Positions 1-9,765 of a DNA stretch of 64,000 bases are shown here, piece by piece. The notes under the pieces were generated by a model that saw nothing but the letters and a program-made list of their open reading frames with translations, ran no database searches and was not told the DNA's origin. Positions within the stretch are counted from its first letter, which is position 1. Each line of letters opens with the position of its first letter. The stretch is taken from positions 1,426,001 through 1,490,000 of the forward strand of contig JAUCEF010000002.1 of assembly GCA_033558025.1 (NCBI GenBank), given 5' to 3'. Position numbers and translations under genes: made by a program. Source of the stretch: Phytophthora sp. 'mugwort'. Taxonomy: Eukaryota > Oomycota > Peronosporomycetes > Peronosporales > Peronosporaceae.

Positions 1-34
1 GATCTCCTTCGATTACTTTTCCAATGGTTCCTAG

Positions 35-1152
35 ATGGAGACAAGTTTACACCCGACTCGAGTGCTGCTTGGCCCCCACGCGGTCCGTGACATTCGTCGT
101 GTATGCATTTTTCTTCTCACTTCTAACGGATGGGAGCAGGTGACGGACCTCCTTCACGCATCGATACGTTCGAGTTGCATGACTTCCGCTTCACTCGTCA
201 TGGGAAATATCCAAAGCGGCACGCGTTCCTGATCATCACTCATGACGACGTACGTACCGACGGCACCACTAACTCGAGATCTGCAACGGTTCCTCCTCAC
301 AAGTACAAATGCTTTGCCATTATGCAGCTCCAACTGGCGTTTCTGGTCGAACGAAAACTCGAGTGCGAAGGCAAAGCCGAGTGGGCCAAACACTTCGCTG
401 ATGATGTCACCCAACACTGCGTCGACGATCTCGCAGTTTTCTGCTCGCAACACCTCGAATTGTATCTGAATCACTCTCACGCACTGCGTCGACAGCGTTC
501 AGAGGCGCTACTAGGTACGTTTGCAGCAGAACCCAAGTCCCCAGTCAACGATCGCGGCTCGAATCGCTTTCTCTGGTATTCCGTGGCGCTCGACCGTCTC
601 CGAGGTGTCATTCTCGGTGATGAACTTCGCTTCTGCTACCTTCCCAACGACCCGAAGCTCAATACACAGCAGCAGATCATGACGCAGTTTGTCCAGCATC
701 TGGTCACCTCCCAGCAAAGCTCGCGATGTGTTCATGATGCTATCCCCGAGACGTCTCCTGAGCTTCCTTCCGGGATTCCGCCGCTCCGACTCAATGTGGA
801 TGATCCAGACACCCTCTTCCTGCGTGAGAAAGTGACGACCGACACAAGCGATGACATTTCCATTGGAGATGCCCATATCTTCCCGGCTGTTCACAATACG
901 CATGAAGCGTACGGGAACAATGGCCGTATGCGGCGCCAGACAGCCGAGCAGATCCTTGTGCGTGACCAACGCCTCTGGATAATCACGAACTCGTACGAAA
1001 CACTGGAGTTCTTCAGTATCCTGGACGCTGCACTGCCGTTGGAGCTGCTAGACCGTGAATTCGACCGGCTCTGTGCTTTTGGTGGTGCTGAGCCAGGGGG
1101 AGAACAGCATGACCGAGACATGAAACAACAATTCACGGCTCCTGTCGGGTAG
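35..1152 (+). CDS. 3' part of an unrecognised gene; possible CCZ1-like C terminus
   Basis: A reading frame is open from 130 to the stop at 1150-1152 and looks coding throughout. Upstream, a 41-nt stretch at 99-139 has GT/AG ends and a CTAAC branch-like site; removing it joins the ATG at 35 in frame to the long frame. The gene may equally enter from beyond the left edge, since 41 nt is short for an intron here. I do not recognise the protein firmly. Its last 40 residues (LWIITNSYETLEFF ... EFDRLCAF) vaguely resemble the C terminus of CCZ1, a subunit of the Mon1-Ccz1 Rab7 exchange factor, but this is a weak impression. It is convergent with WAPL, 44 bp away. Confidence 0.5.
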
Positions 1153-1196
1153 TAAACGATACATTAAATATGAACTTTTGAGCGTAGCATACTGAG

Positions 1197-4100
1197 CTAG
1201 TCCGTGAAGTCAAAGACGGAGCTGGTACAGTTAGAGGCAAGAGCGCGAACAACTTTGGCCTTGCGTCGGTGCGGGCTTGCCGACATCGGAGACGGCTTCG
1301 CGATAGCCAGTTGATCCTTTTGTTCTGGTGTCCGCAGTAATCCTGAAAACTTTTTCATCCTCATTGGCATCAAAGGAGACGGTTTTGTCGCCGTTAGAAT
1401 GAGCAAAGGCGATTCTCGGTACATTTCTGGAGAGCGTCCAGTCCTGGTCGGTGTCTGAAGTGGTGGTGTGTTGAGGTACACGACCGCATTTCTTACGCTA
1501 CCGCCTGGGTCACGTCTGGGTTTCTTACGTCGCTTTGATGGCATTGCAACCTGAACGTCCTGGTCGATGGCAACACCGTTGGTACCGACGTTGGTGCATT
1601 TCTCCTCCCCCGTGTCTTGTGAAAGGTTTAAACCTTCACTGCCATTATCGCAGCAAGTCACATCCATCGTGAACACGATGCTTGGTGAGATTGACTTATC
1701 CGTCGCAGTGGTTCCTCTTTCATTGCTATCGCCACTTTCCTTTACGGCAGCAGAATGGCTCACTTTAACGAACTCCGCGTCAAACTCTTCCACGAGTTGA
1801 CGAGTTCGCTTCAAAAGCCGCGCCACGACCGGCGATGACAAGGATCCATCCGGAAGAATTGCGATAGGCGAATAGCGAGAGGCGCGTACGGAACTCTTTC
1901 CGTTTGTATATGCTACAGAGGGTAGTTTCAGAACAGAATTGTCTTGGTATCGATTTCTGCCAGGGCTTCTCGGTGCAGTACGAGTTGGAGTGCGTATTCC
2001 AGACGCCTGACTGTTCCGTCCACTTAATCCACCTTTCGTCTTCGACTCTTCCTCTTGGCCTTGAACGTGTGGACCAGTGTCCTCATCAGAGCCATCAAGA
2101 TTTGAGCATACATTCCTCAGTGATCGAGCCCGTCGAGTTGGCAGTGACACATCACAATATTCCGAACCCTCGATCGTCGAACATAGGTCAGGATCCCTCT
2201 CTTCACTCTTCGCGGCTGAAGATGTATCGATCTGATGCCGTTCACCAAGGCCACGAGACGCCTTTGCAGCGACTGTTTCCAGCGAGTCCTCGTTATCTGT
2301 ACCAATCCCCCTCTCCTGGCAGGACTTGAGTACTTTTTCAACTACTAAAACAGATTTCGCGACCTCCGGCGTCAGGGCACCAATCTGCGAGTGGAATGCG
2401 ACAAAGACACCAAGAGCACGTAGGAGCAATCGAGGTGAGCTGTCCGGCATTGACCTCAGAATGGCTGCCCTGTTAGCACTGGAGCCTTTCATCAAATATC
2501 CAAGTAGCAACGAAGTGCACCCTCCGAGAATCACGTCCTCCGGATTCCAATCGTCGCCCTCCTCTTCAGTTGAAATTGCTCCACTTGATTCCTGTGTTTC
2601 AGTCACGTCAAGAAGGTGCTTGTAGGACTGGAGCTTTGCCACGAAAAAACGCGTAAAGAGCTCGCAAGCACCGAGTCTGGTTTCTAGAGCCTTAGCAGCA
2701 CCGCGTCTTGCCTCTACTTGCCACACCGATGCTCCTACCAGAGCGTCACGATTTCCCTCGCTGAACTCAATGCTATTGACCATCACGCTCAGTAATAACA
2801 AACACGAGTCAAAGCCCCACTTTCTCTGTGCCAATAACTGTAGCGGATGTTTCTTCACTATCTTCACCACACCGCACAGCTGGGAGAATGCATCGGCTAG
2901 CAGCTGCATCCCACCTAGCGCCTGCACATGATTTGCCGCCTCACTATTGTGATGGGTCAAATTAATCAGCACACGGAGAGTCGACAACAAAACTTCAACT
3001 GCCAACGACATTCGAGAGGGCTCGTCTTTCCATCTCTTCCATTCTTGCATGCTCCAACTCAGCTCGCTCAGCAAACGGGAGATCTTCAGCAGCAACGCGA
3101 AGAAGCTCCTCCGCTTCGAAATGTAGTGCTGCACATCCAAGGTCAGAAACGTGACTTGGTCAAAAACACATAGCAACATGCCGATGCGATGGAGTGAGCG
3201 AGCACAGTCAACCGTAACCTCCTCGGCTTGTGTGGATGGCAGTAATGCTTCAAGACGGGTTAGCTGCTGGGCTAGATCGTACGCCAAGAGGTTGAGTCCT
3301 CCATTCTGCATCAATTGACGCTTGCGTGCTCGAATGGTTTGAAACGTGTCCCCGGCGGTGCCACCTGGTCGTGCACTCCGTTGCTGCTGGTATCGTTGCG
3401 TCGAGCCTGATGAAGAATTCGACGCAGATGACGAGGATCCGTCCACACGCAATAAATTGTGCAGAGCGGCACAAAGGGTTCCCACCACTGAAATCTGGAG
3501 CTCTTCGTCAGCATAGAACGATTCATTGTCTTGCAGTAACTCGTCCAGCCGCATCTGGAACAAATCATCCAACACCTGCGTCGTTGACGTCGCCAAGAAT
3601 GAGCCTGTCCCCACGCCTTGATCGTCTACTGCTAATATGTCAGTCTTGCTCATCTCATTCACCTCAGTAGCAGCCTCCATCTTCTTCAAGCGTCCAGTAT
3701 TCTTCCGTTTCAAGCATGTTTTCTTCAGTGGCGCCGCTCGCTGAGCAGCAGCATCTGCCACCGCCGCACGCTTCTTCTCCATCGTCTCTCGCTTCACCAG
3801 CTCCTGCTTCAGAGCGTGAACGACGGCATCCAGCACCTTGTCATCAAAATACTCCTCTGCCCCCGGACTCCCCGACAGGAAATAGACCAGCACCGCCAGC
3901 GAGACGCGCAACATCTCTTCCTCTGTCTCTCCGAGCTTCGAGAGCAGCAGCTCCTTCACTCTACGTCTATGGCTAGACAGCTCCACGGCCTGCAGGATTT
4001 GCGGGTCTTGTAGCAGCTGCGCCAGCTCCAATATGCTGCGAGCCTGTGCCAAGCATCCTGTGCGCGTCGTCACGGGTCGCAGCAGCCCGTCCAGTAGGTA

Positions 4101-4466
4101 CGTGACGTCGTCCAGTCTGGCCGCCAGCAGTCCGTCTTCCTGTAACAGCATAGTGCTCTGCAATACTATCGCCGTGTCTTGATCTACGCTCGTAAGATGG
4201 TCCACGTGTGCGTGCTGGTGGCCGTAGAGCGCGAACTTGCGACGCGCGGCGTCACTGTCGACGACTTCGAGGCGTGATAACAACGAATCAGGAGCGGGGA
4301 CAGGGATGTGAGTGGTATCAGGAGAAGCGCCGCCGTCTGGAGGACACGAGCGCGGTGGAGTAAGCCGCGAGAGACTCCTGGAGGGCCCTAGAGCGCGCAG
4401 AGAAGACGACGCCATCGATGCGGAATTGACCTGTCCCGACGGGAAAGGGATAATGTAGAGAGACAT
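1197..4466 (-). CDS. WAPL: WAPL-family cohesin release factor
   Basis: Single-exon 1089-residue protein. Residues about 115-720 match the helical WAPL domain: a DVTYLLDGLL segment, an ARSILELAQLL helix, a VLVYFLSG helix after the RVSLA stretch, and near residue 580 the EGNRDALVGASVW block, equivalent to the conserved block before the C-terminal helices of animal and plant WAPL. In the family this protein opens cohesin rings with Pds5 and removes cohesin from chromatin. The final 370 residues are low-complexity, with acidic patches and basic SPRRRK-like and KRRKKPRR clusters, probably disordered and nuclear. In animals the disordered part precedes the domain; here it follows. The ATG at 4466 is the first in frame. 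A second small open frame begins only 47 bp away on the other strand. Confidence 0.85.
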   Translation of the reverse strand: MSLYIIPFPSGQVNSASMASSSLRALGPSRSLSRLTPPRSCPPDGGASPDTTHIPVPAPDSLLSRLEVVDSDAARRKFALYGHQHAHVDHLTSVDQDTAIVLQSTMLLQEDGLLAARLDDVTYLLDGLLRPVTTRTGCLAQARSILELAQLLQDPQILQAVELSSHRRRVKELLLSKLGETEEEMLRVSLAVLVYFLSGSPGAEEYFDDKVLDAVVHALKQELVKRETMEKKRAAVADAAAQRAAPLKKTCLKRKNTGRLKKMEAATEVNEMSKTDILAVDDQGVGTGSFLATSTTQVLDDLFQMRLDELLQDNESFYADEELQISVVGTLCAALHNLLRVDGSSSSASNSSSGSTQRYQQQRSARPGGTAGDTFQTIRARKRQLMQNGGLNLLAYDLAQQLTRLEALLPSTQAEEVTVDCARSLHRIGMLLCVFDQVTFLTLDVQHYISKRRSFFALLLKISRLLSELSWSMQEWKRWKDEPSRMSLAVEVLLSTLRVLINLTHHNSEAANHVQALGGMQLLADAFSQLCGVVKIVKKHPLQLLAQRKWGFDSCLLLLSVMVNSIEFSEGNRDALVGASVWQVEARRGAAKALETRLGACELFTRFFVAKLQSYKHLLDVTETQESSGAISTEEEGDDWNPEDVILGGCTSLLLGYLMKGSSANRAAILRSMPDSSPRLLLRALGVFVAFHSQIGALTPEVAKSVLVVEKVLKSCQERGIGTDNEDSLETVAAKASRGLGERHQIDTSSAAKSEERDPDLCSTIEGSEYCDVSLPTRRARSLRNVCSNLDGSDEDTGPHVQGQEEESKTKGGLSGRNSQASGIRTPTRTAPRSPGRNRYQDNSVLKLPSVAYTNGKSSVRASRYSPIAILPDGSLSSPVVARLLKRTRQLVEEFDAEFVKVSHSAAVKESGDSNERGTTATDKSISPSIVFTMDVTCCDNGSEGLNLSQDTGEEKCTNVGTNGVAIDQDVQVAMPSKRRKKPRRDPGGSVRNAVVYLNTPPLQTPTRTGRSPEMYRESPLLILTATKPSPLMPMRMKKFSGLLRTPEQKDQLAIAKPSPMSASPHRRKAKVVRALASNCTSSVFDFTD

Positions 4467-4503
4467 TTCAGGTGTGTATATTTGTGTTGGACCAAAAAAA
4501 GGT

Positions 4504-4510
4504 TCACTTC
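4504..4510 (+). promoter_or_regulatory. Possible initiator TCACTTC
   Basis: TCACTTC matches the oomycete Inr core and sits 4 bp before an ATG at 4514, in the 47-bp gap shared with the divergent WAPL start. Such a short leader makes a transcription start exactly here doubtful. Confidence 0.25.
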
Positions 4511-4513
4511 AAC

Positions 4514-4711
4514 ATGGCAAGCGCGGCAACGCCGGCGACGTCAGCAGCCTCGATTGCTAGTGCCGAGGAGCACGAGCGCGTTTTCTTCGGCCAATCCGTT
4601 GCTGTTGCTGTTGCGAGTGTTGCCGTCACCCCGCCCAAGCTCGTAAGGACGGCGACAAGGACCCCGCAGCCGTTGCGTGGTGTTGGTGTCGACACTTACA
4701 AGTTGACATGA
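4514..4711 (+). CDS. Small hypothetical protein, 65 aa
   Basis: The ATG at 4514 opens a 65-residue frame rich in Ala, Ser, Thr and Val, with a central EEHERVFFGQSVAVAVASVAV stretch split between charged and hydrophobic halves. It starts 47 bp from the divergent WAPL start and follows an initiator-like TCACTTC. No domain is recognised. The frame could be the first exon of a longer gene or part of the WAPL 5' region read by chance. After the stop at 4709-4711 I found no clear continuing exon before the kinase ends at 4924. Confidence 0.25.
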   Translation: MASAATPATSAASIASAEEHERVFFGQSVAVAVASVAVTPPKLVRTATRTPQPLRGVGVDTYKLT

Positions 4712-4923
4712 TACTGGTAGTGCTGGATCCTGCTAGAAAATGGCCACGTACCGATACGATCATCCCAGCGTGTCTCATCTTCAATACCCACAGCACTCCA
4801 GCACCCCAACACTTGTTTTGTATATCAAAATAAATACCATAATTTATTCTCTGCACGACACTTTGCTAGCACATGCCTAGCAGCGCGGGGCGTTATAGTT
4901 TAAATACCTAGCTCTAGAGCTGT

Positions 4924-5898
4924 TTAGGCAGGCGGGGCGACGGCGACCGACGTGCTGCGGGCGCTGAAGCCTCGCAATGTGGGGTGGTGCGCTATCTCCT
5001 TTGCGCTGAGGCGGCGCGACGGCTGCACCTGCAGCATGCTCGCCAGCAGATTGATCGTGGACTTGGAGAATTGCTCCTTGAGTCCCCAGAGCTCCAGGAC
5101 CTTCTCCACACCGTACTTGTTTAGCACGCGAAGAGTCGGAGCACGAGCGCTTTCATCAGCGAACAGGGGCGAGCCCGTCAACATGATGAACAGCAGTACA
5201 CCGAGAGACCAGACGTCAGCGCCCTTGGGGTCGTACACGGCCCCATGGATCACTTCCGGTGCCATGTAGTAGAACTTGCCCACCGTATCGGCGGAAAACT
5301 GGTTGGCATCGGCGCTGAGGCCAAAGTCGCAGATCTTCACCTCTCCGTCCTTAAGCAGCATATTCTCCAGCGACAGGTCGCGGTGGGCGACTCCGATAGC
5401 GTGAAGGAAGCTCAGTCCTTTGGCGATCTGGGCGAACAGCGGCAATGCTTCGGTTTCGGGAAGGCGTCGACCGGGCTTAGCGGTGACGTAATCGTAGAGG
5501 TCGCCGCCTGCGCAGAAGTCCATGGCGACGAAGACGCTGTCTCCGGCGGTAAAAAAACCCTCTCGCTCGTATTCTACGACGTGTTCGCGTCCGGGGGCGC
5601 GCATAGTGAGCGGGTCTTCGAGTAGCTGGATCACGGCGCGTTCACTGAGTGGGTTTTCCTTGACGGTGTCCACCAGGGAATTGTTGTCCTCCTGCTGCAG
5701 TAGAGGGATGCTCAGACGCTTAAGTACTACGAGCTTCTTCAGTTCCTCGTCCTGGTACAGAGCGGTCTCTCCGTACAGGGTGCTACGGAGCTTTGTGCAG
5801 CGTGTGTAGCGGGCCAAGACGTCGGGGGAAGCGGTGGGGATGGAGGCAGAAGCGGCGGAAAGCGCGAAGCTCTCGACGGCGAGCGGTGCGTGGATCAT
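4924..5898 (-). CDS. Serine/threonine protein kinase (CAMK-like)
   Basis: 324-residue single-exon kinase. Visible motifs: VVLK with the likely ATP-binding Lys60, a candidate alpha-C Glu at 86, HRDLSLEN at 172-179 (catalytic Asp174, Asn179), DFG at 191-193, MAPE at 212-215, and DVWSLGVLLFIMLTG of subdomain IX. Ser-Leu replaces the usual Lys-Pro in the catalytic loop, as in many oomycete kinases. The N-terminal lobe has no clear GxGxxG loop; the nearest stretch is RSTLYGETALY at 39-49. No transmembrane or regulatory domain is seen, so it is a near-minimal catalytic domain. The substrate is unknown. The short C-terminal tail ends in Ala/Val/Pro. Confidence 0.85.
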   Translation of the reverse strand: MIHAPLAVESFALSAASASIPTASPDVLARYTRCTKLRSTLYGETALYQDEELKKLVVLKRLSIPLLQQEDNNSLVDTVKENPLSERAVIQLLEDPLTMRAPGREHVVEYEREGFFTAGDSVFVAMDFCAGGDLYDYVTAKPGRRLPETEALPLFAQIAKGLSFLHAIGVAHRDLSLENMLLKDGEVKICDFGLSADANQFSADTVGKFYYMAPEVIHGAVYDPKGADVWSLGVLLFIMLTGSPLFADESARAPTLRVLNKYGVEKVLELWGLKEQFSKSTINLLASMLQVQPSRRLSAKEIAHHPTLRGFSARSTSVAVAPPA

Positions 5899-6498
5899 CT
5901 GTTATTAAGGGGAGGCCTGCAGGGCAGTCTCCTCCGGACAGAGCGACACGAACTTGCTGTAACTCTGGTAATGCGGGAGCGCAACACGGACTCGGCGGTT
6001 GGGCTCAAAATTGAAAGTGGGCCGTTGAGTCTGCTTTTCACTCGACAACGATTTATCGCGTTGAGCGAAAGGGGAGGGCAGAGACGTCTGATAAAGCGCC
6101 CGTCGGTACGAACCCTGCTGAAGTCGATGTAGATTTGTCTATCGCTAACAACAGGTTATGTTGTGATAAGTGATGAAAGCACGAGCTGGAACGTCCAAAG
6201 GAACGCAGGCCCGACTAGGGAACAATATGATTTGGGAGGTTAGAGGGCATGCCCATCCGCTCCGTCACATAGAACTCGAGTCCATACGTATGGGCTCTGT
6301 CCGCTTCAACTTGTCGCGAACATTTTATCCGATTTTTTTACTTGCTCTCAATATGCCCCCCTCCTTGAGGAAAAGGCTTGTAAAACGCCTATACAATTTC
6401 GGTTAGCCACAATGCCTTAGAATTGTATGGCGCCGAAAAACGGAGCTTGAAGCGCTGCATGACTTTGTGAGCCCTATAGCCCTTCAACGTTGCTAAAG

Positions 6499-6514
6499 CA
6501 CCGGGCGCCCGGTG
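6499..6514. repeat. Perfect 16-bp GC palindrome
   Basis: CACCGGGCGCCCGGTG reads the same on both strands. It stands alone in the intergenic region and could be chance or a dimer-binding site. Confidence 0.5.
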
Positions 6515-7916
6515 TTTTACCAGGAACTTGCCGCTGACAGAAGATAAAATCCACAGCGGCGAAATCGTGCTTGTCAGAAGGACGCTGCAGCGTTGCGTGA
6601 GACTTGCGCTATTGTACCACTGCTCGTAAAAATGCTGCCTCTGGTCCTCAGCCTTGTAGAAATGTCGTCGTTGCGCAGGGCGGCCCCATATGACACCTTT
6701 GCCAGCGGGTTTATAAACCGCTGCAAACGCTGTCAGGATAGGGCTAGACTAGCAAAATCTGTGTCCAAGGTTCAAGTTCCCAATCGTGGCGCTAACATCC
6801 GCGCACATTGCGCTGCGGATAATATCCGCGTATAAACTCCAAAAAGGAACCATTATCATCGTTGCGCGTCAGTCGGCCTTAACCAATCGAATCGCGCCGT
6901 TTTATTGTGTCCGTGCAAAAATGCCTCGGCTTGACGCTGCACGGGCAGCCAGGCGAGGCGAGCACTCACGACGGCATGACCCCCCAGCACCAGTCATATT
7001 GTATGCATAGTGGACCCAGAGCGTCCTTAAGCACGCCACCAACCGGGCGCAACGACAGCTCTTGCTTCCGTTGCGCCCGTCGAGAAAGTCCTTCTAAATA
7101 TGATAGCTATCGCGCATGCCTGCCGCGAGGCATACAAAGATCGAGCTCGAAAACCTGCGACAGTAGATATCCCAAGCTAGCGCTTCGGCCTGAAGTGGGG
7201 TCAGAAAAGAGCCGGTACTCTGGCCGAGTCTGTTGTGATCATGAAGCGACGCAGAGCGTAGCGGTCTAATGACAATTCCATAGCTAGGAACAGCAAAGGC
7301 TGGACGACGACGGCTGTGGTCCGTCGTAGCTGTGACAACGCTCACCTCGTGCCAGCCCCAGCTGGTTGCCGTGAGAACCATGGAAGCAGTGGATAGCCAA
7401 TAAACTGGGATTACAAACCCAAGCAGAACCCCCAAGCAGGCTCGCGTCTCTGGAGCAGCGTACTCTTGGGGCTTGCGTCGATGTCGATTTTTCCAGGGTT
7501 ATTATTCCTGCGCCACAACGACATGTATAAGTTGCCGTTGAAGTTGCACATTGTTGCACTTCAATAATCGGTATCCGGTCGGATGTATACAACGAAATAT
7601 GGTTTCATGCTCATAGGCCGTATAGATTTTAGTAAATATCCGGCCATCTGTCCGCTGTACATACACGAGCTGAACTCCGAGCTTATAGCGCGGGCCCTTG
7701 CACTGTCTTGAGCGGCTCAGGGGACCGATCCAGCTCGCAAGTCACTACTTCTGGCACGCTATAGCAGATGATTAGCAAGCCCAGCGCTGTTCCAAGAGAC
7801 TCACAAGTGGAGTTTGCTGAAGACTGAGGTGTTCTTGCCGCTTTCGTGATCATCTGACCCAGAGACGTCCTCTCTGACTCAGATTCTGAGAAGCGTCTTC
7901 CTCCTCACCCAGTTGG

Positions 7917-7954
7917 CCGGTGGGTGACCCACCACCCACTGGGTCACCCACCGG
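7917..7954. repeat. Perfect 15-bp inverted repeat, 8-nt loop
   Basis: CCGGTGGGTGACCCA at 7917-7931 is mirrored exactly by TGGGTCACCCACCGG at 7940-7954, separated by 8 nt. Within each arm GGGTGACCC is itself a near palindrome. It lies about 110 bp before the ATG of the first DGAT2 gene, so it could be a hairpin or a paired operator for a dimeric regulator. Confidence 0.7.
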
Positions 7955-8065
7955 CGTCATTACCCAGCACGTCGGGCGCATGCTTCTCGTCCTGACGTTG
8001 TCACACCGAAATACGGTCTACCGGTATTCTCGCGGTTGTAACCGACTTCTTGTGAGAACGACGTG

Positions 8066-9235
8066 ATGGTGGGGCTCAAGAACGCGGCCTGCGGTCGCAC
8101 GTCGGCGTGGCCCGACTTCGACGCCCGCCCAGAGCTGCGGAAGCTGCGAGGGCGATTCCTACGACGCTTCCATCTCACGGTTCTCTATGGTCTCTGGGTC
8201 ATTGGTCTCCTGTTTTTCACTGCCATGTGGATCTTCTCGCTCTTCTGTGGGGCGCAATGGATCTGGACACGAGTAACACGTGGCAATGCTCCTCCGATGC
8301 CATTGATAGCGCAAATGTACTTGGGCTTTATCGTGCTGCACGAAAGCTACCACTACGTCACGAGACCTTCACTGCACCAATGGCCGATCATGAGACGCTT
8401 TTTTCGGCGGGCGTTCCTGCATTATCCGTACTTCCGCCTCAATGTTACGGTGTTTGACGAGCGTGAGAAGGTAAAGCAGTTGGGAAAATCGAGGGAAGCG
8501 AGTGAAGACAGCAAGTGCGACACGGAAATCGCTAGCAAGACCGTTGTGGAGAACGATATTTCGCCATTCGTGAAGCCCGACGACCGCGCATTGTTTGCCT
8601 TCCATCCACACGGCGTCCTCTCCAACGGCTGGGCCTTTAATGGTACTCACCACATGAGTTTCGAACAAGCTGAGTGCCGATGGCTCGTAGCTGAGAACCT
8701 CTTCTGGTTCCCCGTTATGCGCGACCTGTTGAACTGGATGGACTGTAGCTGCGTGGCTAAATCCACTTTCCATCGCTTCATGTCCACAGGACAGAACGTG
8801 TGTCTGCTCCCCGGTGGCTTTGAAGAAGCAACACTGTACGAACGAGGCAAACATCGCGTGTTCATCAAGAAGCGCTTCGGATTCCTCAAGTTGGCACTAC
8901 AACACGGGTACAAGGTGCACCCAGTGTACACTTTTGGCGAAGAATATGCCTACCACACCTTCCCGTATCTGCTGAAGCTGCGACTTAAACTGAACGAGTT
9001 TAAAATTCCTGGCGTGCTCTTCTTCGGTCTCCCGCAGTGCTTCTTTCTGCCTCATTCCGATGTGGATCTTATCACTGTAGTTGGGGAGCCTTTGCTCCTA
9101 CCGCGCATCGAGCACCCGACCAAACAAGACGTGCAGAAGTACCATGCCCAGTACGTGGAAGCTCTTCGGAAGCTCTTCGACAAGTACAAGTCAGTGTACG
9201 CCGTCGACCCAGAAGTAGAATTGGAGATGTACTAA
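8066..9235 (+). CDS. DGAT2/MGAT-family acyltransferase, intact copy A
   Basis: 389-residue protein of the diacylglycerol acyltransferase 2 family, which makes triacylglycerol from diacylglycerol and acyl-CoA at the ER. The ATG at 8066 is chosen over an in-frame GTG just upstream. Residues about 35-65 form a hydrophobic hairpin (LYGLWVIGLLFFTAMW and the following FSLFCGAQWIW), the usual membrane anchor. The signature HPHG is at 180-183 in FHPHGVLSNG, followed by LPGGFEEAT and KKRFGFLKLALQHG, all family blocks. Length is normal for the family. The acyl acceptor cannot be read from sequence; wax-ester or monoacylglycerol activity is also possible. From about residue 117 onward it is nearly identical to the broken inverted copy at 13505-14710. 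Confidence 0.88.
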   Translation: MVGLKNAACGRTSAWPDFDARPELRKLRGRFLRRFHLTVLYGLWVIGLLFFTAMWIFSLFCGAQWIWTRVTRGNAPPMPLIAQMYLGFIVLHESYHYVTRPSLHQWPIMRRFFRRAFLHYPYFRLNVTVFDEREKVKQLGKSREASEDSKCDTEIASKTVVENDISPFVKPDDRALFAFHPHGVLSNGWAFNGTHHMSFEQAECRWLVAENLFWFPVMRDLLNWMDCSCVAKSTFHRFMSTGQNVCLLPGGFEEATLYERGKHRVFIKKRFGFLKLALQHGYKVHPVYTFGEEYAYHTFPYLLKLRLKLNEFKIPGVLFFGLPQCFFLPHSDVDLITVVGEPLLLPRIEHPTKQDVQKYHAQYVEALRKLFDKYKSVYAVDPEVELEMY

Positions 9236-9765
9236 GCTTCTTCCAAGGCTGCAGACAGAAACTATCACTACATGTAGACGAAGACTAATTGCCATAACCG
9301 CATCTAAGCTGCTACAGAGTCTATTATGTGCGGAATTGACAAGACAACGTCATGTACTTGCATATAATTCATTTCTCACAGGGTATCACAGTTAGACATA
9401 CTTTGGTGATGCTGTGTGTTGTTACTGCACGCCCCGCGATTCAGACCACACTCGTGGAGATCACCCTCCATATTACTGTGCCTTGGCGTACACATGCTGG
9501 GCAAAAATCCACGTACAATCCGTGCGGCATCTCACTAGTAATCGTGCCTTTGCAAATCTTGGACAGCAAACTTCTGAGTGTTTCGGTCGGCAAAATGTCA
9601 GCTAGGTTGCTCGATTGGTAGACCCCGCGATGAAGAGTGAACATCAACTCCACCTCTAACGAGAGACGGCGGGGACATAGGCCGAGTTGGAGATTTAATG
9701 ACGCTGCAGATAATCAACAACTTTCCTATGTTAGTAGCTTTAACGTCTCGAGGCGTCATGCAGTC
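9236..9765. other. Intergenic, no feature seen
   Basis: 530 bp between the convergent DGAT2 copy A and the ubiquitin ligase gene. Short overlapping frames only; nothing recognised. Confidence 0.5.

Larger units (their letters stand above)
5899..8065. other. Gene-free interval of about 2.2 kb
   Basis: Only short frames with no protein-like pattern on either strand. It contains a perfect 16-bp palindrome at 6499-6514 and a 15-bp inverted repeat at 7917-7954. It must hold the promoters of the divergent kinase and first DGAT2 genes; no clear initiator motif was found. I see no transposon coding remnants. Confidence 0.5.

Noticed and set aside
8063..8065. GTG start for DGAT2 copy A
   Set aside because: ATG follows immediately at 8066; GTG starts are not expected in nuclear genes. 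The same reasoning was used for the kinesin, LRAT copy 1, lipin and CDC6-like starts.
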